Shown piece by piece: positions 1 to 10,140 of a stretch of 64,000 bases of DNA. The DNA comes from Apiospora phragmitis. Taxonomy: Eukaryota > Ascomycota > Sordariomycetes > Amphisphaeriales > Apiosporaceae. Below the pieces are notes generated by a model. It worked only from the letters and a program-made list of their open reading frames with translations. It was not told the DNA's origin and made no database searches. Each line of letters begins with the position of its first letter. Position 1 is the first letter of the stretch. A program made the position numbers and the translations under genes. The stretch is from NCBI GenBank assembly GCA_038363925.1, contig JAQQWL010000012.1, positions 186,001-250,000 on the forward strand, written 5' to 3'.

Positions 1-1
1 C

Positions 2-664
2 CCCGAGGACCTCGTCTACGGCGTGCTGGCGCTGATGCGCCTAGGCCACCTAGCCAAGCCGCGGCCCGGGTCCGGGTTCCGCGGGGCGCTGCGGCTCGCC
101 GCCCAGACGGGGCTAGTCTACGCGGGACTCCTGCGGCACGCGGCGGCCTCGGACGACGAAGGCGCGTCTTCCTGGGTGCCGGCGCTGCGGAGCAAGACGG
201 TGCGGGGCACCAAACAGTGGGCTCTGGCGACGGACGGGGTGCTGAGCACGGCCGGGTCCGTACCCCTCTACGGGGCGTTTAACCAGCCCGCGCGCGAGAG
301 CCGGCCCCTGGAGATCGACGACCGGGGCGCGTCGACGGCGGCGGACTGTGTGAAGGGCCGGGTGAAGTTGATCGGCCAAAAGTACTTTGTCGAGGTCGAG
401 CGCCGACTTGTCAACTCTCGACTGGAAATCGTCAGGGCCGTGGACGCGGCGTGTGAGAAGGTCGGCGCATCCTGGTGGGACACGCTGGTGATTTACAACA
501 AAGGCATGTCGCACGGCACGATATTGTTTGGTAAGATCACGGGAAAACAGAGCTTTCGTCGGGTTTATGCCTGCACAGTCAAGCTATCAAGGGTGGCGGA
601 CGCAGGAAACATGGCTGATTACATAGATAAGCCTGCGTACCTAGTTGTGGAAAGTTATAACTAG
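2..664 (+). CDS. C-terminal part of a HET-like protein (partial at window edge)
   Basis: The frame is open from base 2, so the gene starts left of the window; only about 220 C-terminal residues are visible. The opening residues PEDLVYGVLALM and the later SSWVPAL resemble the segments that follow the HET domain in fungal heterokaryon-incompatibility proteins (usually DRVYGLLGL and PSWVPDW). The HET core motifs themselves are outside the window. The remainder is ordinary soluble sequence without membrane segments. Assignment to the HET group is by these short resemblances only. The end is a clean stop, and no lesion is seen in the visible part. Confidence 0.4.
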   Translation, partial: PEDLVYGVLALMRLGHLAKPRPGSGFRGALRLAAQTGLVYAGLLRHAAASDDEGASSWVPALRSKTVRGTKQWALATDGVLSTAGSVPLYGAFNQPARESRPLEIDDRGASTAADCVKGRVKLIGQKYFVEVERRLVNSRLEIVRAVDAACEKVGASWWDTLVIYNKGMSHGTILFGKITGKQSFRRVYACTVKLSRVADAGNMADYIDKPAYLVVESYN

Positions 665-841
665 CAGTCGAAGAGGATCTAATCCCCAGCCTAGGGGGTA
701 TTGTTATACAGTATTATACCAAACCTCATATTTATTACACCGCAAAGGCCTAGAAAAGGATGCTATAAGAGTAAACACATCTTAATACCACGTTAATACT
801 ATTAATGATTTTATCCGAGGCATGTCTATAATGCGTGTCTC
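665..841. other. Intergenic spacer
   Basis: Short AT-richer spacer between the stop of the HET-like gene and the 3-prime end of the P450 relic. No gene or repeat recognised. Confidence 0.4.
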
Positions 842-2583
842 TTATCGCGGCACGGGCGGAAACCTGACATACATCTCGGGTTTTTCACAGAAGCCATAGT
901 GAAGTAAGCCTCTCTCCAGATCAAAGCCTTGACCCTCGATTTGGACCACGTCAAATGTCCAGAGAACCTTGGCCAGGAACAGCTTCGCCTATGTCTATGC
1001 CATTTCTCGGCCCATGCAGACTCTCGGGCTCAGGCTGAAAGGGTGAAGGCTCTTGAGATGATCGTTAGCGAACGCTGGGTCATAGAGGGAATGAGAAGCG
1101 GGGAGCCATCGTTGCGGCTGGAAGCGGCGTGGTTGATGGAAGTAGGCCGGATGGCGCGCCAGGGGCCCACAGGCAGGTTTGCACGTGGGTCTGCGAGTTC
1201 AATTATTAGTAAAGTTGATAGTCTGAGGCATGTCGTAATAGCTGGTACAGGATGGCTACTCACGCCCTTAGGGATGTATTGCCCGTCCACCATAGATCCT
1301 GGGCTGATTGGTGGCGGGCCAGTAAGGTTGCTTGGGAGCATGCGCAGCGTCTCTTCAATTCAGGCGTGAAGATAAGATAAGGACGTCAACGTCGGCCCCG
1401 GAGCGATGTCCTTGTAGTTGGAGAAGCTCTCCCTGACTTCTTTGCTTAAGAGTTGATGACTCTCAGGGTTCTCGAGCAAAATCACGAGGGCGCCGTAAAA
1501 CAGGTCTCCCATGGGACCCCACCCAGCAAACATGACTTGCAATGCAACGGATCCTATGTGAAGGAGGTCTTTCTTGTTCGCTGGGTAGGGAGCATCTACT
1601 GGTAGGATAAAATCAAAGTAGTCCGGATGCTCCGTGTGACCTCGTTGACCTATGGAGCGTATAAGTTAACACGTGCGTTTCACTGCAAATTTGTCTATCC
1701 AGTAAAAACAGAATACATCATACCGATACGTCGGAGCACACTTTCCGAGGTCGCTTTCTCCATCTGAGAGAACAGCGTGATCTTTCCGAAGGGCGCGAAC
1801 AAGTACTGAAGCGGGCGGATGAGTGGAAAGCGTTTGAACACTGCAATGACTGTCGCAAAAGAATTGAAGCTGAGCAACACATCCAGGTTCACTGAGTCTT
1901 TCACTGGAGTCTTCGTTAGTATATTACTTTACTCGAGGATACGGGAGTACTTTACTATCTCTCATCTGGTGCACTTTCTCGTTCCAGGCCAAGTCGGCCG
2001 CCATATCCATAGCCAACCAGCTGGTCCATCTCACCAGCAGGACGCCGATGGTCTTGGGATCCATGTTGAGCTGCTTCATCTTTGCTACGAAGTAGTCCAT
2101 GTGCTCGTGGACGATGGGCTCCAGGGACCGCAGGTAGCGACTGCTGAAAGCCGGGGCGATCTGCCTGGCCACGTTCCGATGATGGACGGGGTCCTGTTCC
2201 CAAATCAGACCGCCGAGGTCCTTGCCGCGGTCCTGGAAGTCGGTCTTGACAAAGTCCTCCAGATTCCGGTGCTGGGGCGCGTAGATGTCGCGGAAGGCCT
2301 GGGGCGTGAAGAAGGCGAGCTCGTTGGGCGCGATCCGGACGACGGGCCCGTACCGGTACAAGGCTTTCTCAACGGTCCATGGCCACCTGCCGGATAGCCA
2401 GTGGTAGGCATACCAGAGATTGGAGACGGCTGCCAGCTCAGGCCCCGGGAAACGGGAAAGCGGATGAAAGTACAGCAGGTAGAAAATCCGCGTTGATGCA
2501 TAAATGAAGATGGTGTTGATAACGGTGGTGGCAAGAGTGGTTACATTCATGCCCGAGAGGTCTATGATAGCCAGGGCGGCCAT
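842..2583 (-). pseudogene. Cytochrome P450 pseudogene with three stops and a frameshift
   Basis: A microsomal P450 of the fungal secondary-metabolism type (hydroxylase, ER-anchored). The first exon (2583..1956) has an N-terminal hydrophobic helix, the proline-rich FHPLSRFPGPELAAVSNLWY and the C-helix region WEQDPVHHRNVARQIAPAF. Introns fit at 1904..1955, 1650..1723 and near 1180-1262. The I-helix (FAGWGP), the ExxR helix (EETLRM) and the heme loop (PFSLSPRVCMGREMA, Cys codon 1016-1018) are all identifiable. Lesions: TGA at 1360-1362 just before EETLRM, a frameshift near 1152-1165, and two TAG codons at 995-997 and 989-991 right after the heme loop. The TAGs sit where Trp (TGG) is expected, and the loop has Ser for the usual Gly; both are G-to-A changes of RIP type. 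The frame closes at 842. Dead gene. Confidence 0.85.
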
Positions 2584-2880
2584 GATGGCTAGTCAAAGAC
2601 TATTGGTTCTGTTTGGATCAGGTGTCAAAGTGAACAGGTAACGTTGTTGGATGGTGTCCAAGTAGAGATGGCTAAATGAGGTTGGCTGCAGGGTACAGTC
2701 AAAATGGGGGCGCAGCAATGGTTGTTGGTTTGCTTCGTACCGACAGAACGGATTGGAGCAAGGGGGCGAGCGGTTAACGAGCCCTGCTTTGGATAAGGGA
2801 CAACGTACGACACACCTCACTCACTCCTCTCTTCTGTATTGCGCCGCCTTTTCTAAGGCTATTCTTGATTATCAAATTGA

Positions 2881-3230
2881 CCAAAGTTCGATGCACAAAC
2901 AGCGCACATTCGGGACTGCTATTCCATGGCCGGGTTGGATCTGGCCAAATCAGCGGACTTGCCTCAGTTCTTTGAGTGCCATGGGACAGGCACACTCGTG
3001 GTTGATGCAGCAGAAGCGCAGGCTATCAGGACTGCATTCTTCCCTAGCGGAGAGCAACACCTACGAAATAAATCCTCCCAGTGTCTCAGAATCTCTGGGT
3101 TGGAAGTATCAAAATCATCGCTGGCCATACAGAGGGAACAACAGGTATTGCAGGTGTTTCAAAGGCGTCATTGGCTCTGAAACATGCCAATGTTCTGGGT
3201 GGCCCGACCTACAGACTCACTGAAATGCAC
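2881..3230 (+). pseudogene. Polyketide synthase ketosynthase (KS) relic
   Basis: A fragment of about 350 bp from the C-terminal half of a type I PKS beta-ketoacyl synthase domain. In frame 1 (2881-3075) one reads PKFDAQTAHIRDCYSMAGLD, followed by FFECHGTGT (first catalytic His motif) and EAQAIRTAFFPSG. After a frameshift near 3075 the reading continues in frame 3 with [18 protein letters not shown] (second catalytic His motif, GHTEGT) and [13 protein letters not shown]. The spacing and order match KS domains of highly reducing fungal PKSs. The half carrying the active-site Cys is not found upstream, where frame 1 is full of stops, and nothing of an acyltransferase domain follows. The relic lies 300 bp from the dead P450 and is divergent from it, as expected for remains of one old secondary-metabolite locus. 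Confidence 0.8.
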
Positions 3231-3578
3231 CAAGATAATGCTACGTAAAAACAGTTTCTTTCACATACGACCATATCCTGCTGAATACTAGGGATCCCGT
3301 CCGCTCTCCCCATATATAAGCAGCAGAGAGCTATTGTACATATGGGAGAGCGGACGCGCAGCGTTTCGGCAGGGGTTGGCGCACGGGCCTCCAATCACCG
3401 ACACGGAGCGTGGACGGTGCGGAGGGGCTCACCGGCCCTAAGCCTACCATTTCCTCTTTCCGGCCTCGTCGTTCGGCCGCTCCTTGTACCTTTCGTTCTC
3501 CGTTATGAACCCGCCTTCTCATCCGCGACCTGTGGCTCGACCCGCCGGGGTGTGTACGTAGCCATGCCCTCCTACTAG
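3231..3578. other. GC-rich non-coding flank of the AT island
   Basis: About 350 bp of normal to GC-rich sequence. Short open frames exist on both strands but resemble nothing known. The segment stops abruptly at the LTR beginning at 3579, where composition switches to strongly AT-rich. Confidence 0.4.
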
Positions 3579-3785
3579 TATTAGAAGAGCTAGAACTAAG
3601 GCTGTTTATACTATTCTAAAAAGGGTGCCACGTACTTACGCGTATAAACCCCTTTTCTACTTTATAAAGAAGGGTATACGATACCCCTCGTAACTAGTAA
3701 AATAAATAAATATAAATAATAAAATCTAATAGTATAATATTAATTAAACCTTTATTTATATATATATATATTAATTTATTTAACG
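3579..3785 (+). repeat. RIP-degraded LTR, family A, plus orientation
   Basis: This copy can be aligned end to end with the clean family-A solo LTR at 54689..54895: the start TATTAGAAGAGCTAGAAC corresponds to TGTTGGAACAGCCAGAAC, the middle keeps AGGGTGCCACG and ACCCCTTTT, and the last 43 nt align base for base with C-to-T and G-to-A differences. The flanking five bases (ACTAG left, TATTT right) do not match, so no target duplication is visible. It marks the left border of the AT-rich island. Confidence 0.7.
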
Positions 3786-3859
3786 TATTTTATAAGCGAA
3801 TTTATTAATAATCGAATGTATTACTTTTTTTTAATTTTATATAAACTTATTTCTTCTCT

Positions 3860-5642
3860 TTATTCTTTTATTATATAATATAGTCGGCACTTAAAAAGAA
3901 AGCTAAATAATTCTAGTGCTTTAAGCGATTTAAAAGAACTTAAAATTAAGTCTTTAATTTATTTTTAAAACGTACGATATCCTTTACGCGACCCTTTATA
4001 ATCGACGGCTCGGTCTTTAATTAAAACGCGAAATATCCGCTAAGTGTTATAAATTAACTAATTTTAAAAAAGATGCGATTATCCGATATATTATTAATTT
4101 AAATACGCGATCGTTTCCTCCTCGGCTTAGCGGTGTAAAAGATATAATAAATCGATTACTCTATTAACGCGACGCAGGACGCGTCGGCGTTAACTAGGCT
4201 TCGAACTTCTTATAAAGATAACTAGACCTCTAGACGCGTTTTAATTAAAAAATAGATTATTAAAAAGTCTTTTATAGAGATCTCGACGCGTATCGCGCGT
4301 AGTTTACCCTCGTACGAAATATAATTTATAAATACGAGATTTAAAAGAAAGATATTTATAACTTCGATAAAACCGGCTTTTTTATAAGCTAAATCTCGTC
4401 CGAAATAATTATTACCATCTCCGATCGACGCGGAAGGCCTAGGGGTTATATAGTAAAGGGGACCGGGAATAGGTTATAATTATCTAAGGCGTCGGATCGT
4501 ACGGTTACGCCATCCCTCCGTATATTATTTTTACCGGGAAAACCTACCTCTTTTCTTAGTACGAAAACAGCTTATTATTAAAAGACTAAGTAATCATAGT
4601 TATTAAAAACGGCTAAATTACGAACGAAAAAGGCGAGGACTAAATTCGATATTTCGATAAGTATACAAAGCCTCGTAAAAAGGGTATTTATCGCCTATTA
4701 ATCTTAAACGGTTATTAAAATTATTATTTAATAATTTTCGAGCTTTATTATAAAAAGAATTCGATTATTATACTTTATATTAAATGAGCTCTCGTACGTA
4801 CGGTAGTTCCGGTTTTAATCGAGGTTTAATCGTTCTTATTTTATTGTTTATATTTATCTTTAATACGAGCTACGAGGGGGCATCGTATGCCCCTCTTAAT
4901 AAAACAAAAAGGGGTTCGTGCGCGCAGGCACGTGGCACCCCTTTTGAGGTAATATAGAAAACCTCAGTCCTGCTGTTCTAACACTTTATATATTTTCTTA
5001 TTTATTATATAAGCTTTAACTTTTCGATATTAGCTATTTTTATATATTAAAAAGGTTATATAAAAAAGAAATCGAAAGTTTTATACGAGCGTATATTATT
5101 TACATTTTAAAAGAGGACTTCTTATTAACGTTTTTAAAAGCTTTCTAAACGATTTTTACCGTTTCGAATATATAAGAAAGCTTTTAAAAAATAAGACTCG
5201 TTTCGTATCATCCGGAATATATTACTTTATAATTAAATATAAAGCTACGTATTTTAATACCTCCGGGGTCGTTTTTTAGTCTACTTATTCTTTAAAAATT
5301 AAAGACTTTAAATAATTTAATCAAAGCTTAGTTTTAAACTAAATACGTTAAGAACCGTATTATACGGTATTAAAATAGCTTTCCGACGTTTATTTTAATT
5401 AAGTTTAATTAAATTATAAAAGGTATAATATAAGTTATATACCGGCTCGCTCTTTTAAAAGGTAAGGTAAACGCATTACGAAAAATAAATAAAATACTTA
5501 GCCGACGCCGCCGTACGAAAAAAACGGCTATAAAATAAAAGATTACTTCGTATATAAACTAGAAAAGACTTATAGTCTTAAAGAGACGTTAATAAATAAT
5601 TACAAGATAAATCGTGCCCGAGTAGTGGTCGTACGAAAAGGC
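3860..5642 (+). pseudogene. Fot1/pogo-type transposase relic, copy 1 (main part)
   Basis: A Tc1-mariner superfamily transposase of the fungal Fot1/pogo kind, destroyed by stops. Recognisable segments in order are the DNA-binding part (DYPIYY, TRFN*KIDY), then YNFDKTGF near 4364 with the first catalytic Asp, GNRL*LSKAS (usually GNREWVTVIQG), and DKYTKPRKKGIYRLLILNGY near 4660, where the second catalytic Asp has become Asn by a RIP-type change. A family-A solo LTR (4778..4983) interrupts the frame. The C-terminal part continues from 4990 and is then cut by the LTR retrotransposon at 5648; the last codons lie at 10791..10850. Confidence 0.8.
4778..4983 (-). repeat. Solo LTR family A, TSD CTTTA
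   Basis: A 206 bp solo LTR in minus orientation. It is flanked on both sides by CTTTA (4773-4777 and 4984-4988), a perfect 5-bp target-site duplication. Read on the minus strand it begins TGTTAGAACAGCAGGACTGA. The half nearest its 5-prime end keeps a GC-rich core (ggcacgtggcacccctttt on plus), while the other half is AT-converted. It is inserted in the pogo transposase relic. Confidence 0.9.
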
Positions 5643-5647
5643 CTGAG

Positions 5648-6322
5648 TGTAATAAACGTTATCTAGGTTTTAAAAGAAACCTAGTAAGACGTACTGGGGT
5701 TTATGTTAATAATACGAGAAAGTATCTAGACGTGCGATAAAAATAACGCTTTTATTAATATAATATATAATAGCCGGGTCGTAACGTAATAATAAGGGGT
5801 TAAGTAAAAGTATTTATATAATAAGGTTATTAAGGTTGTTTATTTTATTAATAAGTTAAAATTAATACTTAAATTAATTATTAAAATAAAGAGTATTTAT
5901 ATAAAATATATAAAAAGTATTCGTTATTATATATTTAATTCTTCTTTTATTAATCTCGTTTATTTAATAATCTTTATTAATTATAATTAATATTACTTAT
6001 TAGTTATTATTAAACTAATTAATATTATTTATTAATTATTATTAAGCTACGTTTAGTTTTATCGTTACGTAACTTATTTTTAACTATTTATAAAGTTTTA
6101 TTTATACTTATTTATTTATAACTAAATAGTTTTATTATACTATTATCGTGGTATTAATTATTATAGTATTATAACGGTGTAATAGGGCTTATTATCGTAG
6201 GTGAGTTCGTCGGTGCTAACCGGTAGGGTAAGTTTTAGTATTAGTTTCTTATAAGCGCTTCGAGGTATAGTATATCCGTATTAAGGGCGGGTCTAGCCGC
6301 ATAATTAAGTTAGGTCGTAACA
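5648..6322 (-). repeat. 3-prime LTR of the retrotransposon
   Basis: 675 bp, begins TGTAATAAACG and ends GTCGTAACA on the plus strand. It pairs along its whole length with 10141..10785, for example the shared blocks AGCCGGGTCGTAACGTAATAA and GTGTAATAGGGCTTATTATC. Heavily AT-converted. Confidence 0.85.
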
Positions 6323-6479
6323 TTATCCTTTTTCTTTTACTTGCTTTATTTTTATAATAGTTTTAATTATTATAAATATTAAGTCTTATTATTTTCGTTA
6401 AGGACTTTTTTTAATAATTTCTTTTTTTTTACTTTTTCTTATAATATACGCTTATTATATTTAGTCGTATTAAAAAATC

Positions 6480-6960
6480 GCGATCTAAATTTATTCGTTT
6501 TTTTATTATTCGGCGTACGGATTTAATCGAGGCTTTAGACAAGTTTAGTTTTAATATTATACAGTATAATTATTATTTTTTAAAAAAATACTTATATATT
6601 ATAATAAAAGGCGTTAATAAGTATAAAAATTATACTCGTACTAACTATATTTATAATAAAACCGGCGTTTCGTTATCCTCTCTTCGTCGAGTATAAAATA
6701 AGTACGACCGCCTTTCTCGCGAGGAGTCGGCTACGGAGGCGTATTTCCTCGAGCTATATCGTTAAATTAACGAGGCCGTAGCTCGCTTAATTCGCTTTAA
6801 AAAGTAAAAAAGAATAGCTTATACCTAAGGTATAAAGTTAGTATAACGAGGTCTTTGTTCTCTAAACGAGTTAAAAAAGTAAGAGCGTTAAGAGTTCGAG
6901 GCTATTTTAACTATTTAAGCTTAAGGTAGCTTTAATATTATTAATTAAAATATAACGGAT
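6480..6960 (+). pseudogene. Unassigned degraded coding relic, antisense to the retrotransposon
   Basis: The plus-strand translation gives long protein-like stretches broken by few stops, including SREESATEAYFLELYR, NEAVARLIRFKK and a charged helix with GIKLV*RGLCSLNELKK. The style (Lys/Arg/Glu-rich helix, many stops at expected Gln/Trp codons) suggests a RIP-killed gene. It runs opposite to the gag relic of the same element. I cannot name the family; it could be an extra ORF of the element or an older insertion. Confidence 0.4.
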
Positions 6961-7075
6961 TTTTCTTTTAATTTAATACCTAAGGTTATTATTTAAATAC
7001 TTATAACTTTTCGGCGACGTTCGTTAAATATTTCTTAAGTCTTTAAGTATTATTTTTTAATAAGTAACCCTTTTT

Positions 7076-7288
7076 ATTAAATAGGCTTTCGTACGTACGT
7101 ATAAGTGGGTTCCGAGTTTAATCGAGGTTATATTACTGTATTCTATTATTTATGTCTATCTCTTATGCTAGCTGTGAGGGGCATCGTATGCCCCTCTTGT
7201 TAAAAATAGAAAAAGGGGTTCGTGCGCGCAGGCACGTGGCACCCCTTTTAGAGTAATATGAAAAACCTTAGTTCCTGCTGTTCTAACA
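7076..7288 (-). repeat. Solo LTR family A, TSD CTTTT, nested in the retrotransposon
   Basis: 213 bp, minus orientation, flanked by CTTTT at 7071-7075 and 7289-7293. Same family as 4778..4983 and 54689..54895. The region from 7165 to 7280 keeps a GC-rich core including the hairpin GAGGGGCATCGTATGCCCCTC, while the first 90 bp are AT-rich. Confidence 0.9.
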
Positions 7289-7837
7289 CTTTTATTAAAC
7301 GAGGTATTAAAGGTTTCGTTTAGTTTTTTTTATCGATAATTTTCTCGATTTCGTATTTATATTAATTTATTACGACTTTTAATTATATATTAATTAAGGT
7401 ATTCTCGGCCGCTAGTTTAAATAAGGAAATATAAAATATAAAGTATATTTAAATTTTTTTAAATAATAATAATCGATAATTACTTTTTAAAATAATTTTT
7501 ATAATTTTAAATTGTCCGATCTTTTTAAAATCTAGTTCATCGTTTAATCGTTTAGTTTTAATATTTCGTTTTAAGAGATATACTTTTTCTCCCTTTTTTA
7601 AAGTTAATCTCTTTAACTTAGTCTAGTCGACGTGTCTCTTTATTCGTTATTAGAGAAAGATAAGGTCTTATTATAACGTAATTTAGAGTTCTTTTAATTT
7701 CTCGATTTATATAGTCGTAATTAATACTAGCTCTTTTTTTAAAGGTTTTTTAATAATTTTTAAGTCGTACCCGTAATTTATTTAAAATAATAATATACGT
7801 GTAGCTTCGTTATCCGCGCTATTATAAACGAATTAAG

Positions 7838-8456
7838 TGTTACGACTCTAAGAAACCAGGCTAAAAAAAGTGGCTCGAGCACTACACTAGCCACTTAAGG
7901 ACCTCACTAGCCATAGAAGCAACAGTCGAACGATTAGAAAGGTACCTCCCCAAGGAAGGGAAATATTCCCCCGAAGGTAAGATTGCCTAGGTAAGGAAGT
8001 GTCCCCAGATAAAGGGAAACTTCCCCTTTGGGAAATAGGTTACGTGATAGATTATAAGATCGTGGATTGAGAATTCACGATCTAACGATCCAAGGGATCC
8101 ACTGGATTATAAGATCGTAACTTGGGATTTCACGATCTAACGATTTAGTTTATATTAATAAGGGAATAATTTAATATATAAGTTAGAAGGATTTCCTAGT
8201 TAAATAATTATTACCTTAATAATTAATTTAAATACTAATTTTAACCTATTAGTAAAATATATTACTTTAACGATTTTATTATAAATAACTTCGTTATTTA
8301 CACCTTACGTTATATTTATTCTTACGGCTATTATATATTATATCGATAAAAGCGGACTTTTATCGCTCATTTAGATACTCTCTCGTATTATTAAATATAA
8401 ACCCTTCGGTACGTTTTACCAGGTTTTTATTTGGACCCCTGATAGCGTTCGTTACA
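7838..8456. repeat. Solo LTR family B, TSD TTAAG, nested in the retrotransposon
   Basis: 619 bp, begins TGTTACGACTC and ends CGTTCGTTACA, flanked by TTAAG at 7833-7837 and 8457-8461. Its last 100 bp (GATACTCTCTCGTATT, CCAGGTTT, GGACCCCTGATAG) match the end of the clean solo LTR at 35454..35905, so they belong to related families. The left third is unusually free of RIP-like change. Confidence 0.85.
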
Positions 8457-8599
8457 TTAAGTTATAAATAATAATTATACTTAATTATCTTATTCGTAAT
8501 TAATATAATAGCGTAGGTATTATTTTAAGGTTTAATTTATCCGCTCGGTTTATTTATTCGTTTAAAGGTAGTAAGTTATAAATAGTTTATATTTAACGC

Positions 8600-8850
8600 C
8601 GAGTTAAGCTATAAGCGATTTTTAAAATTTAGCGGTAAATAGCTTATTTTTATCAAAAATGATTATCTCGAGTAATCCGTGCTAATTAATGATCGTTCGA
8701 AGGAATATATTATTACAGTGCGTTTAAACTAACCACTACGCTATAAAATAAAAGCTTCGGAAATAACTAGACGGTCATTTTTGTTTAATTCTACGCCTTA
8801 AGTGCTACCCCGCGGGGGACTAACCCGCCGATCGTAATATAAGTAAGAAG
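8600..8850 (-). other. Possible tRNA-derived (SINE-like) relic
   Basis: On the minus strand near 8740-8690 the run TAGCGTAGTGGTTAG resembles a tRNA A box, and TTCGAACGA about 40 nt downstream resembles a degenerate B box. The surrounding 250 bp stand out from the AT-rich context by balanced composition. The two halves do not fold into a convincing cloverleaf, so this is at most a remnant. Confidence 0.2.
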
Positions 8851-9199
8851 TGTACCTATCGTCGTAATAAGCTATTTAAGATACGCTGCCATATTTAATA
8901 GTAGCGCTACTACCTTTAATAACTATTATAAGAGTATCCTCTACTTTAATAGCGTTAATATATTATTCGTTTAAAACTTTTTAAAAGTTTTTTTTTTAAT
9001 ATTTAATATTTTCGAGCGTAATATCTTTATTCTTAATAATTATAATAAATAATATACTACTTTTTATTATATTTATCGTATTTAATAATATTAAAGCCTA
9101 TAGGTTTATTATAATAACTATACGTTATAATATTTTTAAATAATATATTATTATAATAATATAATCGCTTTATATTAACTTAAATCCGATTAGTCTACC

Positions 9200-9900
9200 G
9201 TTATTATCCGCCTTATTTTTCGCGGCGTCGTTCGTATATACGAGTATCGATCTTAATAATAAACTCTATATACGAGAAAAAATTATTAGGGGTATCGAGC
9301 CGGCTAAATTTATTTTTAATATCCTCCTTAAGTCCTCGGTAATATATTATAATTTTCGTAGTTTCGGTATAATTTAGTCGAGCTATAATATATTAGAATT
9401 CTGCGGTATAAAAAGCGGTTAATCTTTTTTATTTAAAGGTTTTAAGTTCTCTCTTTACTTGTCACTTTTTGTCGAGGTTTTAAAAGAGTAATTTAAAGGT
9501 TTATTCGAAGCCGTTATAACTTTTAAAACTCCGTTATACCTTTATACGGTATAGTTTAATTTATTAATCGTTTTTTATAAATTTATTTAAATAGGGTTCG
9601 AATTAAGCGAGTATTTTATTTTTAAAGAACGAGGTAACGTAAATAATTTATTAAGTAGCGTTTTAAAACGTTTTTTTATAAAATTATTAATAAGTTTTAA
9701 CTTAAACGAGGAAGTTTCGAAAGTTTCCGCTTATTTTATTAAATAATATTAACGTATTAATCTTTATTCCTTTCTTAAATGCGATAAGGGTTTAAATAAT
9801 ATTAATAGCTATACGAAAGAGACGTATTTTTTCGCGTAGTTTATTAATATTATAAGGTATTTATTTTAAAGTATCCTTAACTCGGGGCGTGTTATACTTT
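9200..9900 (-). pseudogene. gag relic of the LTR retrotransposon
   Basis: The minus-strand frame, with stops mostly at expected Gln codons, reads FYTAEF*YIIARLNY, YYRGLKEDIKNKFSRLDTP and YIEFIIKIDTRIYERRREK. This is the pattern of the fungal Ty3/Gypsy gag domain (…YRGLKxxVKDELAR…, IKIDNRLYERR…). Further upstream (toward 9900) the similarity is weaker. No start, protease or pol could be assigned. Confidence 0.7.
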
Positions 9901-10140
9901 TTTTTAAGCCGGGCGTAATAATATTAATAATTAGTATTTTTTTATTCGAATTCTTTAATTCGTTTAATTAACGCTTACAGGGTAGGCTCGTTATTATTAT
10001 CGTTATTATCGACGTTTATAATAAGGTCTCGTTAAGAGGTATTAGGGGTAGTAATAGGGATCTTTCCTTATTAGACGATATTACTAGGGCTATTACTTAA
10101 GGGTTTAAATAGTGACTTATAAAAATAAGAGTAATTAAAT

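Noticed and set aside
929..1369. Plus-strand open frame of 146 codons
   Set aside because: It lies antisense over the heme region of the P450 relic, which explains the open frame.
3342..3578. GC-rich open frame before the AT island
   Set aside because: Open on both strands because of high GC; nothing recognisable.
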